A stretch of 64,000 nt of DNA from positions 193,501 to 257,500 of the forward strand of contig CM055102.1 in NCBI GenBank assembly GCA_029204225.1, written 5' to 3'. Under the pieces are notes generated by a model that was not told where the DNA came from, ran no database searches, and saw only the letters and a program-made list of their open reading frames with translations. This DNA is from Diphasiastrum complanatum. Taxonomy: Eukaryota; Streptophyta; Lycopodiopsida; Lycopodiales; Lycopodiaceae. Each line of letters opens with the position of its first letter. Position 1 is the stretch's first letter. Of the stretch, positions 45,523-56,939 are shown piece by piece. The position numbers and the translations under genes were made by a program.

Positions 45523-47159
45523 TGAAGAAACAAAATATTTCTGGTACCAAAGCTCTACTAGCTTTCAACTCCCAATCTGACAAAAAGACATGAAAAGAAA
45601 ATGTTCGCGAACAACACGACCAACAGGAGAAGGTTAAACGACTCGAAGCGACACAAAAATATTCTCGACACGAAACCCTTCGTGCTTCAAAGGACCAAGA
45701 AGATCAAACAAGTATTATGAAGTACAAATCCCTGATATGATATGGTGACATCAACAGAAGAGCGTTAGGACATGCCTAATCTGCCACTCTTGTAATCCAT
45801 AATTGGTTATAGATGGTTTAATCTATCTGATCAAGAATGTTACTCTGAGTATATATAATTGCTAGATGCATCAAACAGATACAGATAAGAAAAATACAAA
45901 ATACAGAATAGAAGTCCGCCAGTGAGTGACACAATTTTGTAAGCAGGATCCACAGAGATCCAAGAAGTCCGCTAGTAAGCAAGACACTATTCGTGGGAGA
46001 ACACCACTTCTCTCACGCCAATGCGCTGTGTGCGTCTGTCACACAATGCTTGAAACCAAGAGGATCAATAGATGATGATGTAGCTGTTATGCACATATCA
46101 TTCTAAATTTTGTCTGATTTCGAATGAATTATTGTCTGCTATTGTTCGTGTATCTCATTTACTTACATTCTGGAGGATTGTAGGAATTATATAGCAGGCA
46201 GTGACCAACAATAATATCCGAACTCCATCCGAATTAATTTCGTTCGCAATTGTCATTAGAGAAAATTTGAACACAAAAGAGGCCTTTCAAAAAAATACTT
46301 TTTATTTTTTTTTTCTCAAAAGTTTCTTCCACATGGTCCGATCAAAATACTCAAATTTGAAATCTACGCAATGTAGCTCCTTCAAATTGATTTTCTTTTC
46401 TTTTCAAAAGAAATTTTATTTTGCATCGGGGACAACTCGTAAATAAGCCATTTTATCTGTAGTATAGTATGCAACTCAGCAAAAAATAGCGTAACTTTTG
46501 AACGACAACTCGGATTGAGACAATTATGGTGCCATTAGAAAGCCCTCAACGAGAACTTTTCAATGACACCCAACATGACCCAGTTTCGATCTATGGTGAA
46601 GACGTTATGGCCAATCAAAGTTTTGGTCGGTCAACACTTGGTCAACTCGATATCTCTTTCAAGCACAGTTGACCAGTTTGACCCAATATCTCTTTCAAGT
46701 GCAGTTGACCAGTTTGAAAAGAGATATCGGGTTGACCAAGTGTTGACCGACCAAAATTTTGATTGGCCATAACTTCTTCACATAGATCGAAACTGAATCA
46801 TCTTGGATATCCTTGAAAAACTGTCTTTGAGGGCTTTCTAATGGCACCATAATCGTCTCAATCCGAGTTGTTGTTCAAAAGTTATGATTTTTTCAGTCAC
46901 AGGCTATACTATGCACAAAATAGCTAAGCATCGAAGACTGTGTGGGCAAGACTGCGGGCAGAAAAAGATTTTATTTTAATATTTTACATTGACAAAAAAT
47001 TTTCATCCTACATGGCAATCCTTATAGGGCCCTTTTCAAGGCCAAATTTTCTCTAATGTTTTTGCTTCGCGTTTTGTTTCGCTTCAGCACTATCAAAGCT
47101 CATTTAAGTTTCGTTTCATTTCGTTTTAGAGCCTGATTGATTGTTTTTTTTTTCCATCA
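45523..47159 (+). repeat. 5' LTR of Copia-3, containing a foldback insertion
   Basis: Starts TGAAGAAACAAAAT and ends CCATCA. It is 1637 bp against 916 bp for the 3' LTR. The excess is the foldback element at 46254-47058, partly offset by loss of about 70 bp near 46165 that the 3' LTR keeps. Confidence 0.85.
46254..47058. mobile_element. 805-bp foldback element inside the Copia-3 5' LTR
   Basis: Terminal inverted repeats CATTAGAGAAAATTTG and CAAATTTTCTCTAATG match perfectly over 16 bp. The interior holds long inverted arms of about 175 bp (46488-46661 and 46710-46888) separated by a short spacer with a tandem TTGACCAGTTTGA repeat. There is no coding capacity. The empty site is visible in the 3' LTR (near 52150-52165). 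The flanking duplication is at most one base and cannot be resolved because of a T run. Confidence 0.8.
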
Positions 47160-47160
47160 A

Positions 47161-47174
47161 TGGTATCAGAGCCT
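47161..47174 (+). other. Primer-binding site of Copia-3
   Basis: TGGTATCAGAGCC one base after the LTR terminal CA. Confidence 0.85.
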
Positions 47175-47272
47175 GTCATAGTCTGACATAGCTACAAAGC
47201 TATCAGATCCAGGAGGCAAAGCATTCAGAACAAGAAACCAAAAAGATTAGCTGAAGAACACGATCTACAACA

Positions 47273-50200
47273 ATGGCTTCAATAAGCAATATACAATCAA
47301 AGATCTATACAATCCTCAGCTCTTCAGGATCTAACTTCCTAGCATGGAAGATTAAGACCTATCTTATCCTAAAGAGAGAAGAATTATTTTCCTGGGTAGA
47401 TGACACCGAGGAGATGCCTACAATTACAAGCAAGGAGTCACACGAATGGAGAGAGAAGAATGACAAGGTAGTAGCCGTGTTGTCATCATCCATCGAAGAT
47501 AGCCTAACACTTGACCTGGCTATACTCTCTAAGACAAGAGAGATGTGGGATATTTTACTCACAAGATTTCAAACAAAATCACACAATCAGATCATGCTTT
47601 TTAAAGATTAGCTGACAAACCTGCAATGGGATGGCAAAGACCTCACCTCCTTTATCAGAAAGATGAAGGATCTGTTCCTTTCATTACACAATTCCGAAAT
47701 AGAGAATGCAGTATCAACAGAGAAGCAACTTACCTACTTGTTAAGAGCTTTACCATGATCCTTTTAGACAACCCAAACGCTGCTAGCAAAGGATCCAGCT
47801 ATGACATTCGAAAAGGCAGTGATCGAGATTCGAGAAGAAGTCGAAGCTCTAGAACACATTGATCACAATGATACTTATGACCAAGCTCTCTACAGCAACA
47901 AAAAGAAGATGAAGAAGCAATTCAAGCCTAAGAGGGAGTTAGACCGAAAGCATGACCGAGACCAGCAATCAGAAGAAGCCAACAAAGGCAAATGGAAGAA
48001 CAAAGAAAAGCCGAAACAACAGAGTGGAGACAAGAAGATATGCGTGGAATGCAAATGCGAAGGACATACTGTCGATTCGTGTTGGCTAAATCCGAAGAGT
48101 GTATCCACTGTCACAAGAAGGGTCATGCAACCATGGACTGCCACCAAAACCCAAGAAACAAACAAGCTCAAGGCAGACGAGAGAACAATAATAGTTCGTC
48201 CTACATTGAAGAGCCAGAAAGCTCGAAGATGGGCGAAGAAAGATCGAATCATGGAAATTCGACTGCCTACATTTGTGCAGTAACGACACCTGACACATAG
48301 GAGGTAATCCTTGATTCAGGAGCTACCTCACACTTCGTTACATCAAGACGGATAATGTATGATTTTTGGAGTGCACATCCATCAAGATTTATCATTCTTG
48401 GAGACGGATCAAAACGTCAAGTGAATGGTATTGGTTCGCTATGGCTCAACACAAACGACAGAGACAGACGACTCGCAGATGTTGTGTCCATGCCTACACT
48501 ACATCAGGACTTTCTATCAATGGCAAGAATAGCTGATGCAAGGATGCATGTAACGTTCTCAGACGAAGCATGCAATGTTGTTGATACAAGCACCAATACA
48601 CTAATTACACAAGGTAGAAGAAAAGACAACCTGTATCACTTGAAGGTACGCCTACCTACCAAACAAGTACATCAAACCCATCATGATTCGTTAGATACTC
48701 TATTTCACAGGAGACTATGTCATATGAACTCAATAACACTGTATCAAACAAGCCATCATGGAGCAATCATAGGGGTGAGCATCTCGAATGCAACCGGTTC
48801 GATGACCTGTGATGCATGTATAAAAGGTAAGATGTCACGTACTCCTTTTGTCAAGGACTCCTACAGAACGACAAAGATTCTAGAGCTAGTACATTCAGAA
48901 AACTATGGATCTTTCAACGTGATCTCAATAGGACGCTCGAAATACTATATCACTTTTATTGATGATTACAATAAGTTTGTCAGACTCTACTTCATTCACA
49001 ATAAATTAAATGCATTTGACAAATTCACAAAGTATGTGAACTGGACAGAAAGATGCACATGAAACAAGGTGAAGTTTAGGGTGGAAAATAAATCTCAAAC
49101 CAATTCATTGATTTCTGCAATGATCGAGGAATCATTCGTAGAAGGACAGCAGGGCCTATTCACCGCAACACAATGGTGTTGCAGAAAGAAAGAACATGAC
49201 TCTTATGGAAGCTGCTAGGTGCATGATGGCCTATTCGAAGGCTCCAAGAGTGCTGTGGGCTAAAGCAGTAGCTACAGCTGCTTACATTCAGAACATGACA
49301 GGACAATCTAGTGTTCCTCATACAACACCACACGAATAATGGTGGGGTAAAAAAATCCAACCTGACTCATATTCGAACCTTTGGCTATGCACATGTTTCT
49401 GACAAGCTTCGAAAGAAACTTGATGAAAAAGTAGAACAAGGATATCTTGTAGGATATGACAATCATTTGTCATACTACAGAATCTATATGCTAGAGACAA
49501 ACATAGTGAAGACAATCAGAGACATCAAATTCGATGAGAGCAGAACAATGGCCAACAATGATCCTATCAATTATGAAATTCTTGGAAGACAATACTATGA
49601 TCTACCACCCGCGATAGAGGGAGCAGAGGATGAACACTCAGACGAAGATGTTCGAGTCGCACCTCAGTCAAGCGACGAATTAGACGAAGAAAGATTCGCA
49701 TGCCAGCCAGAAGATCAACAAGAGAATGAAGAGCGCCAACAAGATTTGTGCCAAGCAGCTCAGCTTCTACATTAGAGGAGTTTTGTGAATACATTGGAGA
49801 ACCACAAACATTCGAAGAAGCAATTGAATGTCCAGACAAGGACAAATGGATCCAAGCCATGAATGAGGAGATGGAATCTATGCAGACATTGCAGCCATTA
49901 CCAGATAAGCGAAAGACTGTACAATGCAAGTGGGTATACAAGCTGAAGTATGGATCGAATGGAAATATTTCAAAGTATAAAGCCAGACTTGTAGCGAAGG
50001 ATTTTTCTTAGAGATATGGTATCGACTATGTTGATACCTTCTTTCCAGTTGTAAAATATTTGTTCCTACGCCTACTGTTTGCATATGCAGCCACTTATGA
50101 TCTCAAGATTCACATCGTGGACGAAAAAACAGCGTTCTTGCATGGTGAGCTAGACAAAGAAGTCTACATGGATCAACCTCCAGGCTACATTTCGAACTCA

Positions 50201-51352
50201 CTTGCTACTTATGCATGCAGAATGTATAGGAGTATCTACGGTCTGAAGCAATCAACACGACAATGGTATAAGAACAAAAATCAAGCCCTGAAATCCTTAA
50301 CAAGCCACTAGTAGTTGATTCCAATGTTTATGTAAGAATTATAGATGGGAAGATCATCATTGTAGCTGTATATGTGGACAACACCCTGATACTCTGCAAA
50401 AGTGAAGAACTCATTGCTGAGGTGAAGTACGACATCTCGAAATATTTTGAGATTGCAGACCTAGGAGAAGCCAGATGTTATCTTGGCTTATAGATTGACA
50501 GAGACTATGACGAAGGAAAATTGTACCTTCATCAGTCCAGATATACCCAAAAAATCCTAGAAGATTTCAGGATGATGAATTGCAAAGGAGCAAATACTCC
50601 AATGCTTGCAAGAACAATCCTGACGAATGAAGATTGTTCGCAGACTAAAGAAGAAAGATAATTGATGGAGCATACGCCATACAGGAAGCTGATCAGATCA
50701 TTGATGTATTTGCAGATAACACATGCCCTGACATTTCTTATGTCGTGTTCAAGATGAGCCAATTCAGTACGGATCCAGGCTCGACTCATTGGAAGATCGT
50801 GAAATGAATCTTGCAATACCTTCAATTTACAAAGGATTTTGGATTGTTCTATTCTCGTAATGCAAGTTTCCAGATGCTTTCCTATAGTGATGCTAGCTGG
50901 GCATCTCTCAAGGATGACTGCAAAAGTGTCTCAGGAGGATGTACCATCGCATCAGGAGCAACAATTCTCTAGGTCAGCAAAAAATAGACCATCGTGGCTT
51001 AGTCATCCTGTGAAGCAGAATATGTAGCAACAACAAAGATGGCCAATAAAATCACTTGGATCAAACAGTTCCTTGACGAACTAGGCAAAACGAGAAATGA
51101 ACTTCTGATTTTGCAGATGGATAATACATCCGCAATACACCTGACAAAGGATCCCGTGTTTCACTCAAGGACGAAACACATTGCAATCAAGTACCACTTG
51201 ATAAGGGATCTGATAAAAAAGAAGAAGCTGTAGACTACTTTCATTGGAATGAAGGAGATGGTTGCTGACATTCTCACAAAGGCCTTAGGCAAAGGTATGT
51301 TCAAGAGACAAAGGAGCATTCTTGGAGTCATCAAGCTATCACACTTTGAGAG
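47273..51352 (+). pseudogene. Copia-3 gag-pol, complete in order but inactivated
   Basis: Gag from 47273 (MASISNIQSKIYTILSSSGS), with a stop at 47609 and frameshifts. It has two CCHC knuckles: CVECKCEGHTVDSC (about 48040) and CIHCHKKGHATMDC (about 48095), in different frames. Protease VILDSGATSHFVT is at 48307. Pre-integrase (HRRLCHMNS, CDACIKGKMSR) is at 48710-48840. Integrase (TFIDDYNKFVRLYF) starts at 48950 and breaks off near 49061. Reverse transcriptase starts at 49800 ([52 protein letters not shown]). The catalytic box is YVDN near 50370-50385 instead of YVDD. RNase H runs to about 51350 (CEAEYVAT, MDNTSAIHLTKDP, ILTKALGKG). All domains are in Copia order, with several stops. Confidence 0.88.
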
Positions 51353-51357
51353 GGAGC
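51345..51357 (+). other. Polypurine tract of Copia-3
   Basis: Purine-rich run (GAGAGGGAG) directly before the TG of the 3' LTR. Confidence 0.7.
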
Positions 51358-52273
51358 TGAAGAAACAAAATGTTTCTGGTACCAAAGCTCTACTAAGTTT
51401 CAACTCCCAATCTGACTAAAAGACACGAAAGAAAAATATTCGTGAACAGCACGACCAACAGGAAAAGGTCAAATGACTCGAAGCGATACGAAAATGTTCG
51501 CGACACGAAACCCTTCGTGCTTCAAAGGACCAAAAAAACCAAACAAGTACTATGAAGTACAAATCCTTGATATGATATGGTGACGTCAGCAGAAGAGTGT
51601 TAGGACATGCCTAATCTGTCACTCTTGTAATCCATGATTAGTTATAGATGGTTTAACCTATCTGGAATATTGCTTTGAGCATATACAATTGCTAGATGCA
51701 TCAAACAAATACAAATAAGAAAAATACAAAATACAGAATAGAAGTCCGCCAGTGAGCGAGACAATTTTGTAAGCAGGATCCACAGAGATCCAAGAAGTCC
51801 GCTAGTAAGCGAGACATTGTTTGTGGGAGAACACCACTTCTCTCATGCCAATGGGCTGTGTGGGTCTATCACACAGTGCTTGAAACCAAGAGGATCAATA
51901 TATGATGATGTAGCTGTTATGCACATATCATTCTAAATTTTGTCTGATCTCGAATGAATTATTGTCTGCTATTGTTCGTGTATCTCATTTACTTCTTTTA
52001 TCTATTCCGCACATTGGTTCAATCTTGTTGAATTGATTTAAAACGTAGGTCAGCAGTGTTTGTCTACATTCTGGAGGATTGTAGGAATGATATAGCAGGC
52101 ATGACCAGCAATCATATCCGAACTCCATCCGAATTGATTTCGTTTGCGATTGTTTTTCGCTTCGCGTTTTGTTTCACTTCGTGATTATTTCGCTTCGGCA
52201 ATATCAAAGCTTGTTTAAGTTTCGTTTCGTTTTGTTTCGTTTTAGAGCCTGATTGATTGTTTTTTTCCCATCA
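51358..52273 (+). repeat. 3' LTR of Copia-3
   Basis: Starts TGAAGAAACAAAATG and ends CCATCA, 916 bp. It matches the 5' LTR apart from scattered substitutions, the foldback insertion and the 70-bp gap in the 5' copy. Confidence 0.88.
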
Positions 52274-52278
52274 TGAGT
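52274..52278. repeat. Target-site duplication of Copia-3, right (TGAGT)
   Basis: Exact partner of 45518-45522. Confidence 0.85.
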
Positions 52279-52643
52279 AACATATGCGGATTTTGGAGGA
52301 ATCTGCCAAATATTAACATATGTGTTTATGTACTGTGTCATAGTGAGATTTTTCTCATATGTGCACGATTAATCTTGTTTGAAGGGAAAGCCATGGAACA
52401 ACCATCATTTTCAGAATTGAGTTTTCAAGCAATGCAATGAGGATCTAGCTGAGCTCCTCCATTGCTATCTAGGCTACCCAATCACTGAAGGCAGGTGTCT
52501 ATCTAAGTCACGGACCTACTATTGGTCGCAATTCAAAAAGCTACGTTGTCATATAACTGTACTCCATCGCTGATCAACTGAGCTATGTTGCTCAACCATT
52601 GTTCTAGCAACTTCTATGCAGTCAACTTTCTCTCTATCAGTGA

Positions 52644-52914
52644 GTTGTATGCAGATGTTAGCAGATCGCCAATTTTTGATGTAAAGCCTGTTGCAGAGAG
52701 AATCTTTGAAGCCAAAATCAATGATGTATTTCACTATGGATATACAATCGAGACATCTATTGAGGGAAAGGTTTTCCGCAGATTGCTTTTCTCTTATGAA
52801 CCAGAATTTTTGCATGTTGCACATTTATTTTTGACAAGGAAGAAGCTTGCAGCAGAACAGACCGCATCAAAATCACAAAGTACTACAAATGAGAATTCAC
52901 TTTTTGTTGAGTAG
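52644..52914 (+). CDS. Unassigned ORF, possible exon
   Basis: An open stretch of about 85 codons (SRSPIFDVKPVAERIFEAK, TIETSIEGKVFRRLLFSYE, LFLTRKKLAAEQ). It is preceded by pyrimidine-rich sequence with an AG acceptor-like end (CTCTCTATCAG near 52640). It reads like a real protein segment, not transposon sequence, but I cannot name it. A second ORF (52960-53226) follows after a pyrimidine-rich ATTTGAGCTCAG, but the splice phases I tried do not join them cleanly. It could be an exon of a host gene or a decayed copy. Copia-3 ends 370 bp upstream. Confidence 0.3.
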
Positions 52915-52959
52915 GCTGACAGGCAAGTTTTTTTTTCATTATCTGTTGAAACCTGTTAT

Positions 52960-53226
52960 TTGAGCTCAGTGGAGCAAGGCCACTCTAAACCATTAGAGAT
53001 TGTTCCACATAGCAATATCAATACGAGCTGGAACAAGGGCTACTCACCAGCCTTTCAGCTCAAAACTTTTGAAGGAAGAGAACTTCATGCTCCTCATCGC
53101 CATACCACCAGCAGGATTGCTGCCCAAACTCACAACTATGAACAAATTTCTCATCATTTGATGATGGCTCGACCTAACACTATCAACACTTCATCGTTCG
53201 CTGCTCCAGCAATGCATAATGACTGA
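52960..53226 (+). CDS. Unassigned ORF downstream of 52914
   Basis: 88 codons with polar, His/Ser/Asn-rich composition (SVEQGHSKPLEIVPHSN, HHLMMARPNTINTSS) ending at TGA. No domain recognised. Its composition would suit the disordered tail of a protein begun in the preceding ORF, but this is not shown. Confidence 0.2.
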   Translation: MSSVEQGHSKPLEIVPHSNINTSWNKGYSPAFQLKTFEGRELHAPHRHTTSRIAAQTHNYEQISHHLMMARPNTINTSSFAAPAMHND

Positions 53227-53229
53227 GCC

Positions 53230-54190
53230 ATAATTTTTTGGAGTACACTATTTGCAATGGGTCTGAACCACCATCATTGCTAGAAGAGAGATTTCGGCTT
53301 ACCTGTCTAAAAGTTCATACCAACATAATGTCAATCGGTGAAAGCAAGACAAACTGCAAACGGGAAGCCACATTCATGACTAGACACCTCTTGCGATAAG
53401 CTATTTTTTCTCAATCACACTTCAGGTAATGTTTCTCCTCAAAATTGCTATCTGTACAATGAATGTAATCTCAATGGAATGCTTACGATGTTACGTGTGC
53501 ATGCTTTCAATTATGCATGATGAAGCACTGCTAACAGGTTAGACTAAAGGATGAAGGTATGTAAAGTGATGCATGAAGGGTTGGTAACTGCAAGAAAATA
53601 TGATAATGACAATTTGGCTATCCTAGCTTGTATGGGCCTTTGATGTTTAGAAACATGTACTTGTTATTTCATATCCACTTGAGTTAACAAGCGTGTAGCT
53701 TTGCCGAAGTATGTAGAATGTGATGATATGCATGTTAAATACGCCACTTTGGTTAAGTCTCACTAGTCACACCCACTATTGGAAATGTCTAGCGAAACAC
53801 CTAGACTGACGGATGGCGAAATACTATTGCTCATCAAACAGAGCGGTATGTATAACTTGCACCCCACAGACACAGAGCATAGAATCAACGAGCGAATATT
53901 GTATAGGCCCTAAAGAAATATATATTCATCAAATGAGGACCTATAAGTCACACCCTAGTAGTGCAAAACCACCCTAGAGGGCATGATGCCAAACACATAA
54001 GATTAAGGGTAGTCTCTAAGGGAAATGCTCTGATAAAAAAATCACAAAAAACAAAAATGGACAGTTACGTATGAGTAGAGTTGAGTATCAACTCCTGCCG
54101 TCACTCGGCGATGTGTGCCAAATGTATAGAAGAGGAATATTATGATACCACTTCTACACCCCAGAATTTCATCATAACCTACTTCTCGGT
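53230..54190. other. No recognised gene
   Basis: No domain or element ends recognised. Confidence 0.35.
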
Positions 54191-54196
54191 GATAGT

Positions 54197-54505
54197 TTGA
54201 TTAGGGTCCAGCATTGTGGGGAACATAGTTATCTAGTGGTATACGAGCTTGTGATTGACGGGTATTGGCATCTGACAGATTCTACCTCCACTCGATATGC
54301 AGAAATAACACAAGCTCTTACACAAACCCCAATCTTTGAGCCACCAGTACACTCATTTGTAACATCTAACAGTGACAGCGGAATTCTAGTGAATGATCCT
54401 AGAAGAGTATGGTTTCAACACCCTGAATTGGTTTTAGAAACTCCTAGTGAAAATCTTGCCAATAATTTTATTACTAGCTCCCATATGCAAGTACGGACGA
54501 TCTAA
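54197..54505 (+). CDS. Unassigned ORF
   Basis: 102 codons (YLVVYELVIDGYWHLTDST, RRVWFQHPELVLETP). No family recognised; it may be part of a decayed element, since a Copia RNase H relic lies 600 bp downstream. Confidence 0.15.
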   Translation: MIRVQHCGEHSYLVVYELVIDGYWHLTDSTSTRYAEITQALTQTPIFEPPVHSFVTSNSDSGILVNDPRRVWFQHPELVLETPSENLANNFITSSHMQVRTI

Positions 54506-55089
54506 GAATCAGAGTCTGTACCTAGAAACCAAGTAAAGACAACAACCTCTCCTTGCAATCATACTTCTGAGAGCCTGAAAACTCTCATTGATTGGAGAGT
54601 ATGGGGTGACTAGGACAAGCCCCAGGGTTGGAGACGTCAATTGACCCAAGTCATTCACGTAAGGGCAGTGTGGCCCCTTTCCCTCGTTGAGGCTTTTTGG
54701 CAGGATCAACCCCCTGTCGGAAAAATCCCTAACATTGGTGAACCTGACATGAGACTTGTTGGATGCAACCTTCTGATATGAACTAGAGATAAGTATGGCT
54801 TCATCTTTTGATCTTGATTGTGTGGATTACCAATACTTCAACTATAATCGATCCTTATGACTTTTTCATTGTGTGAAACAGTTACTACTGATATCCATGA
54901 GGTCTTAGTATTGTATGGCTTGAATAGAACCCTTCATGATGAATGACCACCGGACTCTTCCAGAATACCAACATAGGTCCTCCATTGCGACAACGAGTTG
55001 ACAAGGTGACACTCTCACCAAAATATTCCCTCAGAAGCAGGACTTCGATTACCACTAGAAGCTTATTCAAGACATTGGGATCTCTTACA

Positions 55090-55405
55090 ACCACAACAAA
55101 AGAGGCTACTCTTGGAGCTAAAGTGTTATGGAGATGAAGACCTTCCAATTATCAAGAATGATAACATCTCGGCTCAGGCCCTTGCAAACAATCATGTGTT
55201 TCATGCAAGGAGCAAACACATCAAGGTAGCTCATCATTTTGTAAGAGAAAAAGTTATTGGGAGAGAGATCTTATTGGAGCATGTTGGATTTTCAAATTGT
55301 GTTGCAGGTCTTCTCACCAAGCCATTGTTCAAGAATGCTTTTATCAAGATGAGGTCTAACCTTGGCCTAATTTCAAATATGCAGATATTGTTTTGTCATT
55401 TTTAA
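55090..55405 (+). pseudogene. Copia RNase H C-terminal relic
   Basis: LELKCYGDEDLPIIKNDNIS, ANNHVFHARSKHIKVAHHFV, and VAGLLTKPLFKNAFIKMRSNLG. These are the C-terminal blocks of Copia pol (DN.SA..LA.NP..H.R.KHI, then D.LTK.L). The stop is at 55403. Confidence 0.75.
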
Positions 55406-56020
55406 GACATGATTGGTATTAAAAATAAATGAGACAGAGCGTTAGCTGGCGGGCTCTTGGAAAGCATGGATATGCTCAAGAGTTTCGATAATGGTACCTT
55501 ACCTATGATAGGTTCAGGTATCGGTATGGCATGGATTTGCCCCCATATCTAAGTACCTATCCATGTTATCTCCTGTTTGCGAACTTCAACCTATCCAACA
55601 CAGTTATTTTTCCAAGTACATATGCTTTAATTCTAGAAATTGATGTGGACCGGTACAATAAAACTGATCAGAATGGTGGAATGCCCTGATACGATAATGA
55701 TATGGGATGACCTATCGTTATTAATCATGTTAAATAGGGAAGAACATCAAATACTTTAAGTTGTTCAGCTGCTAAACTTATTTTGTACATGGATAACAAC
55801 TGACATTCAGCGTTGACACATGTCTTCCTCACTGTGCTAACTTGTCCAGTTTTGTGTGGTGGGATGGTGGCATGTACTAGCTGGATGTCTTGAAATATGT
55901 TTCGCTTTACGGTGTTTTTTTTTAAGTACTGTATGCTTTCAGCTATATTTTACCTTGTTGGTTTATGAATAAAGGTTTCAAAAGGTTTGGTCTTGCTTTT
56001 GCCAGAGGAGTTTTGTTTCG
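55406..56020. other. No recognised gene
   Basis: An AATAAA lies near 55967; nothing else recognised. Confidence 0.35.
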
Positions 56021-56021
56021 T

Positions 56022-56022
<1 letters not shown>

Positions 56023-56059
<37 letters not shown>
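56023..56059. repeat. (TC)n microsatellite
   Basis: About 37 bp of TC. The upstream sequence does not carry the LINE stem-loop or TTAATAAAG, so this is not a LINE tail. Confidence 0.9.
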
Positions 56060-56063
<4 letters not shown>

Positions 56064-56724
56064 CGAAGATCGATGTTCCAATCTCGGGAGGAGTGATGGC
56101 TAGGACATAGATACTGAGCTCTAAGTTTATAGAGGGGTAGGTGCCAGCGTAAGGGGGTGGAAGGAGGCTTTCAAATCGATGGAGGAACAATCTAGTCTTT
56201 CGTAGGCACAAACTTGAGATCTGTGTGAGAGTAGACGCCGGATGCAAGAATGGTTATACTCCAACATACGACAACAAACGTCTTCAAAATAGGAAGAAAC
56301 GTGATGTTAAACAAAGAAATTACAAAGGACAAAACACAATAAATCCCTGGCCACTTGTCAAGGTCTTAATAATGACTACACATAGCCATATAAAATGTTA
56401 CAACGTCGTGATCTTTTATTGTTAAAGGAGGGGAGGGCCTTGTGTTGGATTGAAATTTTATAAAAGCGAGAATGAAGGTTTGAAAGCGTCCCTCCTATGC
56501 TGTGACGTTGTGCAGCTGCAAGTGAGCTTTCTTTGTACGGCCCAAAGCGGGCCACGGGACATCCTAAGCATCTCCTCCAACCATCAAAGATAGTAGGTAG
56601 GCCCAACCCACACACACACACACACCGACACAAACAACAAAAAAAATAAACGGAGGAGGACCTCCGCTTCCCTCGCTCGCTCGTTGATACAGCAAAAGCA
56701 ATCAATCACTCAATCGATCCACTG

Positions 56725-56761
<37 letters not shown>

Positions 56762-56939
56762 GAGAGAGTATGCCTACGGAGCTTCATTTCAACCTTGCAT
56801 TGGTGTTGATTGAGAGGTGAGGAAGGTGATGATTTCCTAGAAAGCTGAAAGAAGCAGATGTGAAGGCGCTTTACAGCTTTGGGCGTTTCTATAGCGGGAG
56901 CTGCAGCTTGTGTTATTGTGCTTAGCTTCCCTGCCAGTG
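56060..56939 (+). promoter_or_regulatory. 5' flank and leader of the BASS gene
   Basis: Contains (CA)n near 56613 and (GA)n at 56730-56768. GA/TC tracts in 5' leaders are common in plant genes. No convincing TATA box; an ATG at 56770 opens a short upstream ORF (MPTELHFN...) ending about 50 bp later. Confidence 0.35.

Noticed and set aside
46563-46772. 69-codon ORF in the foldback element
   Set aside because: It lies across the palindrome arms and repeats itself; no protein family.
56023-56059. A further LINE TC tail
   Set aside because: The LINE 3' stem-loop and TTAATAAAG are absent upstream.
56769-56820. ATG near 56770 as the BASS start
   Set aside because: Its frame closes after about 16 codons and does not join the transporter frame; at most an upstream ORF.
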